This document shows, piece after piece, positions 44,709 to 54,594 of a stretch of 64,000 nucleotides of DNA. Within the stretch, counting starts at the first letter, position 1, and each line of letters starts with the position of its first letter. The position numbers and the translations under genes were made by a program. The stretch spans positions 883,501-947,500 of the forward strand of contig CP077096.1 of assembly GCA_014268975.2 (NCBI GenBank), read 5' to 3'. Under the pieces are notes generated by a model. That model saw only the letters and a list, made by a program, of their open reading frames with translations. It made no database searches and was not told where the DNA came from. The DNA is from Pseudomonas wayambapalatensis. Its GTDB lineage: Bacteria > Pseudomonadota > Gammaproteobacteria > Pseudomonadales > Pseudomonadaceae.

Positions 44709-46844
44709 ATGACTGGATCACTAATTTTACTGCGGCGCCATCCGCTGGCGGCAACCCTGACGTTCACTTTGGGCGCAAGTCTGGCTGCCAATGCCGCGGA
44801 CTTGGGGCCTGGCGAGTTTGCGCTGGTCTCCCCTGGAGACCCTGTCGAGGATTGGCACCTGGGCAGCGGGGCGCGTCTTGACGTGCGCCCGGGCGCCGAG
44901 ACCGGACGTATCACTGGATTCGACGGCGGTCAGGTCAACGTCGAGGGAGCCAAGGTGAGTTCGACCGACAGGGCTGCGATCAGCATCGTGGATGGTGCGG
45001 TCAACCTGACCAATGCCACGGTAGTCAGCACAGGCTCCATCGGGATGGCCCTTGGAACGCTGGGCGATGACACTTTGACGTCTACGGCGATCTTGAGCGG
45101 CAGCAGTGTGCGCGGTGCCACCACTGGGGTGGAGTTGGACTCGGCTGATCTCCACGCGCGCAGTTCGCGCATCCACGGTGACAGAGCAGGTGTTGTACTC
45201 AAGGGCGGAACACTTGCTTTGCATGAAGGGACCGTGATGTCGGGGGACGTCGGTCTGGAAGTCGGTACACCGGAGTTCTGGCAAAAGGATCTGCCCAATC
45301 AGGTCGTTGTTCAGGCCAGTCTGATCGAGGGGCAGCAGGGTAGTGCGGTAGTGGTTCGTGACGCACAGGTGGACATCCGGGTCGCCGACGGAGGCCAACT
45401 CAAAGGCGCCAACGGCGTGCTGCTTGAGGTCATCGAGGGCGGCGAGGCCTCGCTTCACGTGAGCAACAGTCGCCTGGAAGGCGACATACGCGTCGAGCAG
45501 GGTGCCAGTGCTGATATCACCCTGGACAATGCGGCGCACTTACGAGGCCAGCTACATAATGTCCAGCAGTTGCAGATTGGCGCGCAGTCCAGGTGGGAGA
45601 CGATGGCGGACGCTCAGGTCGGGACTCTCGACTTGCGCCAGGGTTCGGTAGTCGTGCAGTCAGGCAGTATTCTGCGAGCCGACACCTTGCAAGGAGAGGG
45701 TACGTTCTGGCTCGACCATAGCCGCTTGCAGATAGACAGTCATGCCAGCGGCAGCTTTGCCTTGCACCTGGCAAGTTCTGGCCATGAGCCACAGGGGCCG
45801 GTGGTCGTAATCGGCAGTGGTGATGCGACGTTCGATCTGGCATCCGGCCCGGTCGATGCAGGGGCCTTTGCTCACGAGTTGGTCCGCGAAGGCGACCAGT
45901 GGAGTTTGCGGCCACAGGTCGACATGCGGGGCAAGGCGAGACTGAGCAATGCCGGTGAGACGGCGATGGCGTTCGACAGCTCGCTTGAAGCCGCGTCGCA
46001 GGTCGAGTCCCGATGGGTTGTCGGACGCCTCGAAAAAATGCGGACCAATGGTGGTTCAGCCGGGTTGTGGATGCATACCGGCACGACCGGCTTTGATGTC
46101 GACAGTGCAGTCGGCACCCGCTATACCCAGCGCGTTGGTGGCTTTGCCCTGGGCGCTGATACTTTGCTCGATGATACTTGGCGGGTCGGTGCGGCAGTGG
46201 GGCTCAGTCGTTCGGCGATTGGCCTGCAGCGCGGCTCATCTGCAACACTGAACAGCTACTTCTCCGCGTTGTATGCCGGTTGGGGCGACAACTCCGGTTA
46301 CTACGCCGATGCTGCGCTCAAGCTCAACCTGTTTGACGGCACCATCGATGCCCGGGCTCACGATGGACGCAAGGTGTCCGGCAATCGCCGTCAGGGGGGG
46401 TATGGGCTCACGCTGGAGACTGGTCGTCGCTTGAGCCTTGATCAAGGTTGGTATGTGCAGCCTTTTGTACAACTGAGTGCCGCGATCGTGCAGGGGCAGC
46501 GCAGCAGCTTGAGTAATGGGCTTGAGGTCGAGTCATCCAACCAACACCTGAACATGGGGACGCTCGGTATCAAGGGGGGGCGCGTCATCGTCTTGAACAA
46601 TGGTCTGGAAATGTCGACCCACGGCCGCATCGCGGTGATGGACAACCTGGGCGGCACGCGCAGGGTCAGCCTCAACGGTCATGAACTCGACAACAGGTTC
46701 AGCAGCGGGCGCACCGAGATGGCATTGGGCGTATCGTCCGAGGTGCTGTCAGGCTGGACAATCAGCACGGAGGTCGAGGCTGCCCGCGGGCGCAATGTTG
46801 ATCAGCGTTATGGAATCAACCTCGGCCTGAGCCACTCGTTCTGA
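44709..46844 (+). CDS. Type Va autotransporter with short pertactin-like passenger
   Basis: Outer-membrane autotransporter of 711 residues. The signal peptide is cut near ANA/AD. A passenger of about 400 residues is made of beta-helix-like repeats (VNVEGAKVSSTDRAAISIVD, VNLTNATVVSTGSIGMALGT, ALHEGTVMSGDVGLEVG, RLEGDIRVEQGASADITLDN). The autotransporter beta-domain follows, from about 450 (WMHTGTTGFDVDSAVGTRYT) to the terminal LGLSHSF. No protease or lipase motif is seen in the passenger, so an adhesin-like role is the default guess. The regions before (44559-44708) and around it hold no partner gene. A terminator follows at 46850. Confidence 0.9.
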   Translation: MTGSLILLRRHPLAATLTFTLGASLAANAADLGPGEFALVSPGDPVEDWHLGSGARLDVRPGAETGRITGFDGGQVNVEGAKVSSTDRAAISIVDGAVNLTNATVVSTGSIGMALGTLGDDTLTSTAILSGSSVRGATTGVELDSADLHARSSRIHGDRAGVVLKGGTLALHEGTVMSGDVGLEVGTPEFWQKDLPNQVVVQASLIEGQQGSAVVVRDAQVDIRVADGGQLKGANGVLLEVIEGGEASLHVSNSRLEGDIRVEQGASADITLDNAAHLRGQLHNVQQLQIGAQSRWETMADAQVGTLDLRQGSVVVQSGSILRADTLQGEGTFWLDHSRLQIDSHASGSFALHLASSGHEPQGPVVVIGSGDATFDLASGPVDAGAFAHELVREGDQWSLRPQVDMRGKARLSNAGETAMAFDSSLEAASQVESRWVVGRLEKMRTNGGSAGLWMHTGTTGFDVDSAVGTRYTQRVGGFALGADTLLDDTWRVGAAVGLSRSAIGLQRGSSATLNSYFSALYAGWGDNSGYYADAALKLNLFDGTIDARAHDGRKVSGNRRQGGYGLTLETGRRLSLDQGWYVQPFVQLSAAIVQGQRSSLSNGLEVESSNQHLNMGTLGIKGGRVIVLNNGLEMSTHGRIAVMDNLGGTRRVSLNGHELDNRFSSGRTEMALGVSSEVLSGWTISTEVEAARGRNVDQRYGINLGLSHSF

Positions 46845-46849
46845 GTGTG

Positions 46850-46882
46850 ACGCGCCACACCGAGGTTTGCAGTGTGGCGCGT
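46850..46882. terminator. Terminator between autotransporter and chemoreceptor genes
   Basis: Perfect 11-bp repeat ACGCGCCACAC / GTGTGGCGCGT with an 11-nt loop, between converging stop codons. Confidence 0.8.
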
Positions 46883-46887
46883 GAACT

Positions 46888-48834
46888 TCAGGTCCTGAAC
46901 CGCCGCACCAACGCATCCAGCTCGTTGGACAACCCTTCCAGGCTCTGGGAGTCCTGCCGCGCCGCTTGCGCAAGCTCGGCCACCAACTGCGCATCGCCGT
47001 GAATCTGGCTGATATGCCGATTGATGTCCTCGGCCACCTGGTGCTGCTCTTCGGCGGCGGTGGCGATCTGGGTGTTCATGTCGCGGATGATGTCCACTGA
47101 CTCGCGGATCTGCCCGAAGCTGTCGCGCGCCAGGCCGATGCGGTTGACAGACTGCTGCGACACTTCAAGGCTGGCATGCATCTGTTCGGCCACCTCGGCG
47201 GTGCGGTTGGCGAGGTTGCCCAGCAGCCCGTCGATCTCGGCGGTGGAGTCGGCGGTGCGCTTGGCCAGGGCGCGGACTTCGTCGGCTACCACGGCAAAGC
47301 CACGGCCCTGCTCACCGGCGCGAGCCGCTTCGATGGCCGCGTTGAGGGCCAGCAGGTTGGTCTGTTCGGCGATCGAGCGGATGGTGCCGAGGATCGACTG
47401 GATCGCGTTGCTGTCACGCTCCAGTTGCTGGATCGACTGCGCCGACTGCTCGATCTCCTGGCTCAGGCGGTCGACGCTCTGCACCGCCGCATCGATCTGC
47501 TGCTGCCCCTCGCGTGCCTGTTGCTGGCCGCTGTCGGCCGACTGTGCGGCCTGGCTGCAGGAGCGCGCCACTTCGTTGGCGGTGGCGACCATTTCGTGGA
47601 AGGCGGTGGATACCATGTCCACCGCCTCGCGCTGACGGCCAGCGGCTTCGGCCATGTCGCCGGACACCCGGGTGGAACTGGCCGAGGTGCTGAGGATCTT
47701 GCCGGCCGCGCCGCCGATGTGCTGGATCAGGCCGCGGATCGCCCCCAGGAACTGGTTGAACCAGTTGGCCAGTTGCGCGGTTTCGTCGCTGCCTCGTACC
47801 TCGAGGTTGCGGGTCAGGTCGCCCTCGCCCTGGGCGATGTCTTCCAGGCCACTGGTGACGCTGTTGATCGGCCGTATGATGAGCTTGGCGAAGGCGGCGC
47901 CAGCCACGGCGAAGACGGCCGCCAGCACCAGTGCGAGCGTGCCGATCAGCCAGGTCAGGCGGGTGGTGGTCTGCATCACTTCGTCCTGACGGATCAGGCC
48001 GATGAAGGTCCAGCCCAGGCGCTCGTCCGGGTAGATGTTGGCCATGTAGCGTTCGCCATCGAGGGTCACTTCGGCCAGGCCCTTGCCGGCCTTGGCCAGT
48101 TCGGCGTAGCCGCCACCGAAACTCTCCAGCTGCTTGAAGTTGTGGCTCGCGTCACGCGGGTCGACCATGACGTTGCCGTGGTTCTCCATCAGGATCAGGT
48201 AGCCGCTGTCACCCAGCTTGATCTGCTTGACGATCTCGGTCAGCCCCTTGAGCGAGACGTCGATGTTGACCACCCCGCCCGGGCTACCGAGCTGGTTGGC
48301 CACGGTGCGCACGGTACTGACCAGCACGGCGTCGTCGCCGGCCCAGTAGTAGGGCGCGGTGCGCAGGGTCTTGCCGGGGCTGGCCATGGCGGCCTGGAAC
48401 CAGGGGCGGGTGCGCGGGTCGTAGCTGGCCATCTTCGGGTCACCGGGCCAGAACGCATAGCCGCCGTCTTTCATACCGTAGGACACGTAGGCGTAGTCGG
48501 GGTGGCTCTGGGCCAGGCGGGTGAACTGGTCGTACAGCGCCTTGTCCTGCTCGCCCAGGGGAATCTGCGCGGCGTCGGCGGCAATGTACTTCTTGAGGTT
48601 GTCGGCGCTGGCCGTGACCAAGGGCTGGCTGGCGAGGTACTCGACGTTCTGCGCAATGCCCTGGAAGAAGATGTTCATCGCGTTGCCGACCTGGCGGATT
48701 TCCCGGCTGCTGCCATCCAGGAAGTCGTCCTGCGCTTCTTCTCGCAGGTTCAGCACCACCACGGTGGCGACCAAAACGATGGGCAGGCCCGCAATGACGG
48801 CGAAGGCCCAGGTCAATTTTTGCTTGATGTTCAT
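46888..48834 (-). CDS. Methyl-accepting chemotaxis protein with dCache sensor
   Basis: Chemoreceptor of 648 residues. First membrane helix about 9-29. The periplasmic double-Cache domain (about 35-280) contains the amino-acid/amine-type motif [18 protein letters not shown], followed by [20 protein letters not shown] second helix lies at about 285-310, then HAMP. The signalling domain has the tip [20 protein letters not shown]. The C-terminus ends ALVRRFRT with no pentapeptide. The sensor type resembles Pseudomonas receptors for amino acids or related compounds; the ligand is not known. A 6-bp inverted repeat (GGTATG / CATACC, 48963-48984) lies upstream. Confidence 0.93.
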   Translation of the reverse strand: MNIKQKLTWAFAVIAGLPIVLVATVVVLNLREEAQDDFLDGSSREIRQVGNAMNIFFQGIAQNVEYLASQPLVTASADNLKKYIAADAAQIPLGEQDKALYDQFTRLAQSHPDYAYVSYGMKDGGYAFWPGDPKMASYDPRTRPWFQAAMASPGKTLRTAPYYWAGDDAVLVSTVRTVANQLGSPGGVVNIDVSLKGLTEIVKQIKLGDSGYLILMENHGNVMVDPRDASHNFKQLESFGGGYAELAKAGKGLAEVTLDGERYMANIYPDERLGWTFIGLIRQDEVMQTTTRLTWLIGTLALVLAAVFAVAGAAFAKLIIRPINSVTSGLEDIAQGEGDLTRNLEVRGSDETAQLANWFNQFLGAIRGLIQHIGGAAGKILSTSASSTRVSGDMAEAAGRQREAVDMVSTAFHEMVATANEVARSCSQAAQSADSGQQQAREGQQQIDAAVQSVDRLSQEIEQSAQSIQQLERDSNAIQSILGTIRSIAEQTNLLALNAAIEAARAGEQGRGFAVVADEVRALAKRTADSTAEIDGLLGNLANRTAEVAEQMHASLEVSQQSVNRIGLARDSFGQIRESVDIIRDMNTQIATAAEEQHQVAEDINRHISQIHGDAQLVAELAQAARQDSQSLEGLSNELDALVRRFRT

Positions 48835-48989
48835 CCACGCTCCCGGATTTTTTCTTGTCGACGCATGAAACTGCTATGCAGGTCATCGGCAGAGCGCAGG
48901 AATATCTGAGTGAAACTCCCGTATTTATTGGATGAAACTTGATTTTAAGGTCGGTTTGGCCAGGTATGGCTAATATGGCATACCAAAAT

Positions 48990-49022
48990 GCTGGCGTGGG
49001 TTGTCAGGCAGCCCACGCCAGC
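48990..49022. terminator. Terminator after cueR
   Basis: Perfect 11-bp repeat GCTGGCGTGGG / CCCACGCCAGC with an 11-nt loop, directly before the cueR stop codon on the other side (minus-strand transcript). Confidence 0.75.
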
Positions 49023-49024
49023 GT

Positions 49025-49429
49025 TCAGTGACAGCATCCACCTTCGTTCGCCAGGTCCCTGAGAATCGGGCAGTCTGGGCGATCATCGCCCTGGCAGTGG
49101 GCGACCAGCTCGCTCAAGGTGTCGCGCAGGCTCACCATCTCTTCGATCCGTCGGTTCAGTTCGTCGATATGCTGTGTCGCCAGTGCCTTGACGTCGGCGC
49201 TGGCGCGCTGGCGGTCCTGCCAGAGCGTCAGCAGCCGGGAGACTTCTTCCAGTGAGAACCCCAGGTCGCGCGAGCGCTTGATGAACGCCAGGCTGTGCAG
49301 GTCTTCCTGCTGGTACAGCCGATAGCCGCTGTCGCTGCGCAGCGCCGGCTTGAGCAGGCCGATGGACTCGTAGTAGCGGATCATCTTGGCGCTGAGCCCA
49401 CTGCGCCGGGCGGCTTGGCCGATGTTCAT
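49025..49429 (-). CDS. cueR: MerR-family copper-responsive activator CueR
   Basis: Cu(I) sensor of 134 residues. The N-terminal MerR winged helix has [20 protein letters not shown] and the YRLY motif. The long dimer helix follows. The metal loop has Cys112-x7-Cys120, the CueR monovalent-metal pattern, and Ser77 is found where Zn/Hg sensors have Cys. The protein ends in GGCCH, an additional Cys pair. It is the downstream gene of the cueA-cueR operon (ATGA overlap), as described in P. putida. Two matching CueR-type promoters lie at 51862-51885 and 52355-52385. Confidence 0.95.
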   Translation of the reverse strand: MNIGQAARRSGLSAKMIRYYESIGLLKPALRSDSGYRLYQQEDLHSLAFIKRSRDLGFSLEEVSRLLTLWQDRQRASADVKALATQHIDELNRRIEEMVSLRDTLSELVAHCQGDDRPDCPILRDLANEGGCCH

Positions 49430-51828
49430 GGCGTCTCCTTCGAAGCGATGCCGGTGGGCTTCCAGGTCTTGAGCCACAGGGCGTTGCTCACCACGCTGAC
49501 GCTGGAGAGCGCCATGGCGGCGCCAGCCAGGACCGGGTTGAGGAAGCCAAAGGCGGCGAGCGGGATACCGATCAGGTTGTAGATGAACGCCCAGAACAGA
49601 TTCTGACGGATCTTGGCGTAGGTCTTGTTGCTGATTTCCAGGGCTGCGGGCACCAGGCGAGGGTCGCCGCGCATCAGGGTGATGCCAGCGGCCTGCATGG
49701 CCACATCCGTACCACCTCCCATGGCGATGCCGATGTCGGCTGCAGCCAGGGCCGGGGCATCGTTGATGCCGTCGCCGACCATGGCCACCACGCCGTTCTG
49801 CTTGAGTGCATTGACGGTGGCGGCCTTGTCGGCTGGCAAGACTTCGGCGTGCACATCGTCGATGCCCAGCGCCTCGGCGACCACCTTGGCGCTGCCGCGG
49901 TTGTCGCCGGTCAGCAGGTGGCTGCTGATGCCCTGTGCGTGCAGTGCCGCGATCGCCTGCTCGGCACCGGGCTTGAGGCTGTCACCGAAGGCGAACAGTC
50001 CGAGCACCCGGGCATGTGGTGCGCGCTCGATCAACCACGACAGGGTGCGACCTTCGGTTTCCCAGGTATGGGCCCTGTCGAGCAGATTGGCTGGCTCAAG
50101 GCCGCTTTCGTCGAGCAGGCGCCGGTTGCCCAGGGCCAATACCCGGCCTTCGACCGTACCGGCGATGCCGCGCCCGGTGAGCGACTGGCTATCGCTCACC
50201 AGGGGAATCTCCAGCCCTTGCTCAGCGCCGGCATCCAGCACGGCCTTGGCCAGCGGATGTTCGCTGCCGCGTTGCAGGGCTCCGGCCAGGCGCAGCAGGT
50301 CGTGTGCGTCGCCGACGACGGCCTCGCTGTGGACGATGCGCGGGCTGCCGGAGGTCAGGGTGCCGGTCTTGTCGAAGACCACGCGATTGACCGCATGGGC
50401 TCGCTCCAATGCTTCGGCGTCCTTGATCAGGATGCCATGGCTGGCTGCCACACCGGTGCCGGCCATGATCGCTGCCGGTGTGGCCAGGCCCAGAGCGCAA
50501 GGGCAGGCGATCACCAGCACGGCCACGGCGTTGATCAGTGCGTTTTCCAGCGGTGTACCGGCCAGCCACCAGCCGACCAGGGTGATCAATGCGAGCACCA
50601 GCACCGCCGGGACGAACACCTGGCTGACCCGGTCGACCAGCTTCTGGATCGGTGCCTTGGCCGCCTGGGCGTCTTCGACCAGGCGGATGATCCGCGCGAG
50701 TACGGTTTCGGTGCCCAGGGCCAGGGTGCGCACCAGCAGGCGGCCTTCACCGTTGATCGCACCGCCGGTGACCTTGTCGCCGGGCTGTTTGGGCACTGGC
50801 AGGCTTTCGCCGCTGATCAGCGCTTCGTCGGCGTGACTGCTGCCTTCGATCACCTCGCCGTCGACCGGGAAGCGCTCGCCGGGCTTGACCAGTACCAGGT
50901 CGTCCAGGCGCAGCTGGCTGATCGCTACATCTTCCTCGCGGCCGTCGATCACGCGCAAGGCGCGCTCGGGGCGCAGGGCTTCGAGTGCGCGAATGGCGCT
51001 GGCGGTCTGGCGTTTGGCGCGGCTTTCCAGGTATTTGCCCAGCAGCACCAGGGCGATTACCACGGCCGAGGCTTCGAAGTAGAGGTGAGGTTCCATGCCC
51101 GCATGGGCCTGGGACCATTCGTACAGACTCAGGCCATAGCCGGCGCTGGTGCCAAGGGCGACCAGCAGGTCCATGTTGCCTGCGCCGGCACGCACGGCTT
51201 TCCAGGCGGCCTTGTAGAACCGTGCCCCGAGGATGAACTGCACCGGGGTTGCCAGCACGAATTGCGCCCAGGCCGGTAACATCCAGTGCAAGCCGAACGG
51301 CTGCACCAGCATTGGCAGAACCAGGGGCAGGGCCAGCAGCAGGGCGGCGATCACCGCCAGGCGTTCGTTGCGCAGGCGTCGCTGCGCATCGTGGCGATCG
51401 TCATGGGCGGTACGTGGCAGGCTGGCGCTGTAGCCGGCCTTTTCCACGGCGCCGATCAAGGCGTCGTCGCTGACGCCTTCGAGTACCCTGAGGTGCGCGC
51501 GTTCGCTGGCCAGGTTCACGCTGACCTGCTCGACCCCGGACACCTTGCCCAGGGCGCGTTCGACGCGGCCGACACAACTGGCGCAGGTCATGCCGCCTAC
51601 CTGAAGTTCAAGGGTGCGGCTCGGCACGCTGTAGCCGGCCTTGCGCACCGCTTCGAGCAGCTCCGGCAGGCTTTCGGCCGGGGCCTGGACCCTGGCCTGT
51701 TCGGTAGCAAGGTTGACGCTGACCTGTTCGGCGCCGTTGACTTTAAGCAGCGCGCGCTCGACGCGACCCACGCAACTGGCGCAGGTCATGCCGGCGATCG
51801 GCAGGTCGAAGGTGGTTGATGCGGGCAT
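49426..51828 (-). CDS. cueA: Copper-exporting P1B-type ATPase CueA
   Basis: Cu(I) efflux pump of the inner membrane, 800 residues. Two N-terminal HMA domains each carry GMTCASC (at about 13 and 79). Eight membrane helices follow, with the CPC metal site ([14 protein letters not shown]). The phosphorylation site is DKTGTLT, with SEHPLAKA and [20 protein letters not shown] in the ATP-binding part. All catalytic motifs are intact. Expression is expected from a CueR promoter just upstream (-35 TTGACC with a 19-bp spacer). The 3' end overlaps cueR. Confidence 0.97.
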   Translation of the reverse strand: MPASTTFDLPIAGMTCASCVGRVERALLKVNGAEQVSVNLATEQARVQAPAESLPELLEAVRKAGYSVPSRTLELQVGGMTCASCVGRVERALGKVSGVEQVSVNLASERAHLRVLEGVSDDALIGAVEKAGYSASLPRTAHDDRHDAQRRLRNERLAVIAALLLALPLVLPMLVQPFGLHWMLPAWAQFVLATPVQFILGARFYKAAWKAVRAGAGNMDLLVALGTSAGYGLSLYEWSQAHAGMEPHLYFEASAVVIALVLLGKYLESRAKRQTASAIRALEALRPERALRVIDGREEDVAISQLRLDDLVLVKPGERFPVDGEVIEGSSHADEALISGESLPVPKQPGDKVTGGAINGEGRLLVRTLALGTETVLARIIRLVEDAQAAKAPIQKLVDRVSQVFVPAVLVLALITLVGWWLAGTPLENALINAVAVLVIACPCALGLATPAAIMAGTGVAASHGILIKDAEALERAHAVNRVVFDKTGTLTSGSPRIVHSEAVVGDAHDLLRLAGALQRGSEHPLAKAVLDAGAEQGLEIPLVSDSQSLTGRGIAGTVEGRVLALGNRRLLDESGLEPANLLDRAHTWETEGRTLSWLIERAPHARVLGLFAFGDSLKPGAEQAIAALHAQGISSHLLTGDNRGSAKVVAEALGIDDVHAEVLPADKAATVNALKQNGVVAMVGDGINDAPALAAADIGIAMGGGTDVAMQAAGITLMRGDPRLVPAALEISNKTYAKIRQNLFWAFIYNLIGIPLAAFGFLNPVLAGAAMALSSVSVVSNALWLKTWKPTGIASKETP

Positions 51829-51861
51829 GGGCTTTCCTCCGTGATCGAGCCTGCAGCATCA

Positions 51862-51885
51862 AGCTTGCCATGTTGGTAAGGTCAA
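51862..51885 (-). promoter_or_regulatory. CueR-type operator/promoter of cueA
   Basis: On the minus strand TTGACC (-35) overlaps the dyad ACCTTACCA-ACA-TGGCAAGCT. A -10-like hexamer lies after a 19-bp spacer, the long spacing typical of MerR-family promoters. It differs from the copZ site at a few positions. The stop codon of the upstream exported-protein gene touches its edge (51882). Confidence 0.8.
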
Positions 51886-52268
51886 TACCCCAGGCCGGCT
51901 CGCTTCAATTCCAGCCCATTCTGGCCCACGGCGATCCGGTATTTGTTGATCTGGCCCGCCTGCAGGTTGAGGCGGGTGCTGCGTTGGTCCTCCACGCCGG
52001 GTGCACAACCGGGCACCTGCCCGGGCAGCAGGCGCAGGCGCACGTCCACCGGCCCTGGCGGCAGGTTGAACGAGGTCGATTGTTCCTGGAACACCCGCCC
52101 CGAGAGCTGGTCGTTGAGGTAGACACCGATTTCGCAGTTGGTGGCTACCTCCAGGCGCTCCCGGGAAATGATCAGCACGCTGTAGTCCGAATTGCCCTCG
52201 GCGCTGACCGGTGGCACGACGGCCACGGCACTCAGCAGTCCGACGAGGCCCAATGCTGCCCTGATCAT
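51882..52268 (-). CDS. Uncharacterised exported protein between cueA and copZ
   Basis: Protein of 128 residues with a signal peptide (MIRAALGLVGLLSAVAVVPPVSAEG). The mature domain looks all-beta (YSVLIISRERLEVATNCEIG, VYLNDQLSGRV, FNLPPGPVDVRLRLLPG, LQAGQINKYRIAVGQ), with two Cys, in TNCEI and PGCAPG. AGGAG lies 7 nt before the ATG. I do not recognise a named family; the fold recalls small PEGA- or DUF2846-like carrier domains. It lies on the cueA strand, and its stop codon abuts the cueA promoter. It is not itself behind the CueR site of copZ, so any copper role is inference. Confidence 0.78.
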   Translation of the reverse strand: MIRAALGLVGLLSAVAVVPPVSAEGNSDYSVLIISRERLEVATNCEIGVYLNDQLSGRVFQEQSTSFNLPPGPVDVRLRLLPGQVPGCAPGVEDQRSTRLNLQAGQINKYRIAVGQNGLELKRAGLGY

Positions 52269-52354
52269 GAAACTTCTCCTGGTTGGCGAGTCGTCAAAAG
52301 CGCAGCTTGGCCGAGCCGCACGCGGATTTCCAGCCCGGCCGTTTTGTGCAGAAC

Positions 52355-52385
52355 TTGACCTTGCCATGATGGCAAGCTTGAAACT
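52355..52385 (+). promoter_or_regulatory. CueR-type operator/promoter of copZ
   Basis: TTGACC (52355-52360) is followed by a 19-bp spacer and GAAACT. The dyad ACCTTGCCA-TGA-TGGCAAGCT (52358-52378) spans the spacer, with a single mismatch from perfect symmetry. It matches the CueR promoters of copA-type genes and the cueA site in this window. Confidence 0.85.
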
Positions 52386-52415
52386 CTCTGCAAAACCCAG
52401 ATGGAGGTAGTTCCG

Positions 52416-52613
52416 ATGCAAGTCTTCAATGTGCAGGGCATGAGCTGCGGTCATTGCGTCAAGGCGGTGACCCGTGCGGTTCAGGAGCAGGATGCGACAG
52501 CGCAGGTGGAGGTCGACCTGGGGGCCAGGCAGGTGCGGGTTCAGAGCCAGCTCGGGGTGCAGCAGATCCTGGAGGCGATCCGTGAAGAGGGTTACCAGGC
52601 CGAGCCGGCCTGA
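52416..52613 (+). CDS. copZ: Copper chaperone CopZ
   Basis: Cytoplasmic Cu(I) carrier of the HMA family, 65 residues. The metal motif GMSCGHC lies near the N-terminus (MQVFNVQGMSCGHCVKAV). The rest is a beta-alpha-beta ferredoxin-like fold. GGAGG lies 8 nt before the ATG at 52416, so this start is preferred to an upstream in-frame ATG that would overlap the ribosome-binding site. It hands copper to CueA, and its promoter is a CueR type. Confidence 0.93.
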   Translation: MQVFNVQGMSCGHCVKAVTRAVQEQDATAQVEVDLGARQVRVQSQLGVQQILEAIREEGYQAEPA

Positions 52614-52620
52614 CGACTAG

Positions 52621-52651
52621 CGGTGGTGCCTGCTCCAGGTACCACCGTTTT
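52621..52651 (+). terminator. Terminator after copZ
   Basis: CGGTGGTGCCTG / CAGGTACCACCG (12 bp, one mismatch, 3-nt loop) followed by TTTTC. Confidence 0.85.
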
Positions 52652-52738
52652 CAGGTGTAACTGTTACAAAGCTTTTCATACCAGGCCGCCTCCAGTGCAG
52701 TTAGACTAGTCCGTTGCTTAGCCTGCTATGGATTTCCG

Positions 52739-53920
52739 ATGAATCTGCGCACCCTGTTGATCCTCGGCGCTCTTTCGGCCTTCGCGCCATTGGCGATCGA
52801 CTTCTATCTCCCCGCCTTCCCTGCCATGGCCCAGGCCTTCGGCACTGATGAGCAGCACGTCCAGACGACCCTGGCGGCCTATTTCCTTGGCTTGTCGCTT
52901 GGCCAACTGGCCTACGGTCCGATCGCCGACCGTTTCGGCCGACGCAAGCCACTGTTGTTCGGTATCAGCCTTTTCACCCTGGCGTCGCTCGCCTGCGCCT
53001 ACGCCCCTGACCTCGACACGCTGGTCGTGGCGCGTTTCATCCAGGCACTGGGTGGGTGTGCGGGAATGGTGTTGTCGCGGGCCATCGTCGTCGACAAATG
53101 CGACGCCGTGGGGGCCGCCAAAGCCTTCTCGCAATTGATGCTGGTGATGGGGCTCGCGCCGATTCTCGCGCCGATGCTCGGCGGCGTCCTGATCAATGTG
53201 TCCGGCTGGCAGTCGATCTTCCTGGTGCTCAGCCTGTTCAGCGCCGCCTGCCTGCTGGCGGTGAGCCTGGGGCTGCCGGAAAGCCTGCCAGCCCACGTGC
53301 CGCGCCAGCCGCTGTCGGGTGCCTTGCGCCAGTACCTGCGGCTGCTGGGCGATCGGGTGTTCCTGGGGCATGCGCTGACGGGTGGCATCGCCATCGCCGG
53401 CATGTTCGCCTATATCGCCGGTTCACCGTTCGTGTTCATCAAGCTCTATGGCGTGCCGGCCGAGCATTACGGCTGGCTGTTTGGCACCAATGCTGCCGGT
53501 TTCATCCTCTGTGCCCAGGTCAACGCCCGGCTGCTGGCCAAGCGCGGCCCAGCCTTCCTGCTGGCCCGAGCGGTATGGCTCTACCTGGCTGCAGGGGTAG
53601 TGCTGCTGGGGGTGGCGGTGCTGCATCCGACGCAGTTGTGGCCATTGTTGGTGCCACTGTTCGTGTGCATCGCCAGTCTGGGCTGCATCATTCCCAACGC
53701 CTCGGCTTGTGCTATGAACGGGCAGGGTGCCAGGGCCGGCAGCGCGTCGGCATTGATGGGCAGCCTGCAGTTCAGCGTCGCCGCAGGGGCCGCGGCGCTG
53801 GTGGGTGTCCTGCATGATGGCAGCGCAGCGCCGATGGCCTTGGTGATCAGCTTGTGCGGTGTTTTGGTGGTCAATGTCGCGATGCTGACTCGACGCCTTC
53901 AGTCCAGGCAGGCTGCATGA
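52739..53920 (+). CDS. Bcr/CflA family MFS drug exporter
   Basis: Twelve-helix proton antiporter, 393 residues. MFS motif A is clear (GPIADRFGRRKP), as is the DFYLPAFPAMAQAFG segment that marks the Bcr/CflA group. The second half repeats the pattern. The substrate cannot be read; family members export bicyclomycin, chloramphenicol or dipeptides. Its end overlaps the next small gene on the other strand by 50 bp. Confidence 0.93.
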   Translation: MNLRTLLILGALSAFAPLAIDFYLPAFPAMAQAFGTDEQHVQTTLAAYFLGLSLGQLAYGPIADRFGRRKPLLFGISLFTLASLACAYAPDLDTLVVARFIQALGGCAGMVLSRAIVVDKCDAVGAAKAFSQLMLVMGLAPILAPMLGGVLINVSGWQSIFLVLSLFSAACLLAVSLGLPESLPAHVPRQPLSGALRQYLRLLGDRVFLGHALTGGIAIAGMFAYIAGSPFVFIKLYGVPAEHYGWLFGTNAAGFILCAQVNARLLAKRGPAFLLARAVWLYLAAGVVLLGVAVLHPTQLWPLLVPLFVCIASLGCIIPNASACAMNGQGARAGSASALMGSLQFSVAAGAAALVGVLHDGSAAPMALVISLCGVLVVNVAMLTRRLQSRQAA

Positions 53921-54068
53921 GGGGGTGAGGGGCCTTCAGGCGTGTCTCCAGAACGGCGACGAATGCCCGGGCCTCCGCCTCGCTGCGAAAACTCACCACA
54001 TGTTGATCGAGCTGTACCTGCCAGGGGCAGTTGGGGTGGCGGTTCGATGTACTGACGACAATCTTCAT
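53871..54068 (-). CDS. Small protein of unknown function
   Basis: Protein of 65 residues, starting MKIVVSTSNRHPNCPWQVQL. It has no signal or membrane segment and looks like a small alpha/beta domain (WQVQLDQHVVSFRSEAEARA, FVAVLETRLK). A strong AGGAGG stands 7 nt before the ATG. The 3' end overlaps the MFS gene antisense by 50 bp. I know of no named family. The ribosome-binding site and coding-like composition support a real gene. Confidence 0.6.
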   Translation of the reverse strand: MKIVVSTSNRHPNCPWQVQLDQHVVSFRSEAEARAFVAVLETRLKAPHPLMQPAWTEGVESASRH

Positions 54069-54594
54069 CGCGGCATCCTCCTGTCGGGGTGAGAGCGAAT
54101 CCAGTGTAGCGCTGTACCGATTGCCCGCCATGTGCCGCGACGACGTCCTGACTGACGGCCACCCCCGGGGCGATGGGCTGACTCAATCAAGATACGAACC
54201 TTCGCTTTTCCTTGCCCTACTTGTGGAACCCTACTGTCGGCAATGTTCCGCTCTTGTGGCCTTTACCTGGCAGTGGATGTGGCTATGTCCGGGATGCTAG
54301 AGGGGATGCTGGTAGCGCTCGTCATTCACTGGCATTTCCCTATATCGCCAAGGGTGCCGCTACCCTCGGCCTTGTGCCGCAAACCGGTGGCCAAACCCAC
54401 CTAGTACAGGGCTTTCGGCGGCTTATACTTGTCCCCGCAGGCCCTTGCAGCGAGAGCGGTTTCCCCATCAGGCGGGGCTTCCCATACAGCCTGACAGGCT
54501 GCACCTACACCTATCTGCCGCAACCTCTGGCGATTCCTACTGCCATGGATGGCCATTGGACAAGAAACGTGACTTTGCATGGAGTTGATGGAGC
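54069..54594 (+). other. 526-bp gene-free stretch before the ArsR-type gene
   Basis: No convincing gene on either strand; the reading frames here lack ribosome-binding sites and family matches. It probably holds the promoters of the small minus-strand gene and of the ArsR-type gene. A TATACT hexamer lies at 54424-54429, and a perfect 15-bp palindrome at 54487-54501. CCCCGC (54432 on) and GCGGGGC (about 54472) could pair around a loop. A leader RNA or small RNA cannot be excluded. Confidence 0.5.
54487..54501. promoter_or_regulatory. Palindrome upstream of the ArsR-type gene
   Basis: CAGCCTG-A-CAGGCTG, a perfect 7+7 dyad about 95 bp before the ArsR-type start. It is a candidate operator, possibly for the regulator's own control. 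Confidence 0.4.

Noticed and set aside
48963..48984. GGTATG / CATACC inverted repeat upstream of the dCache chemoreceptor gene
   Set aside because: Only 6 bp per arm; could be an operator but is too short to claim as a feature.
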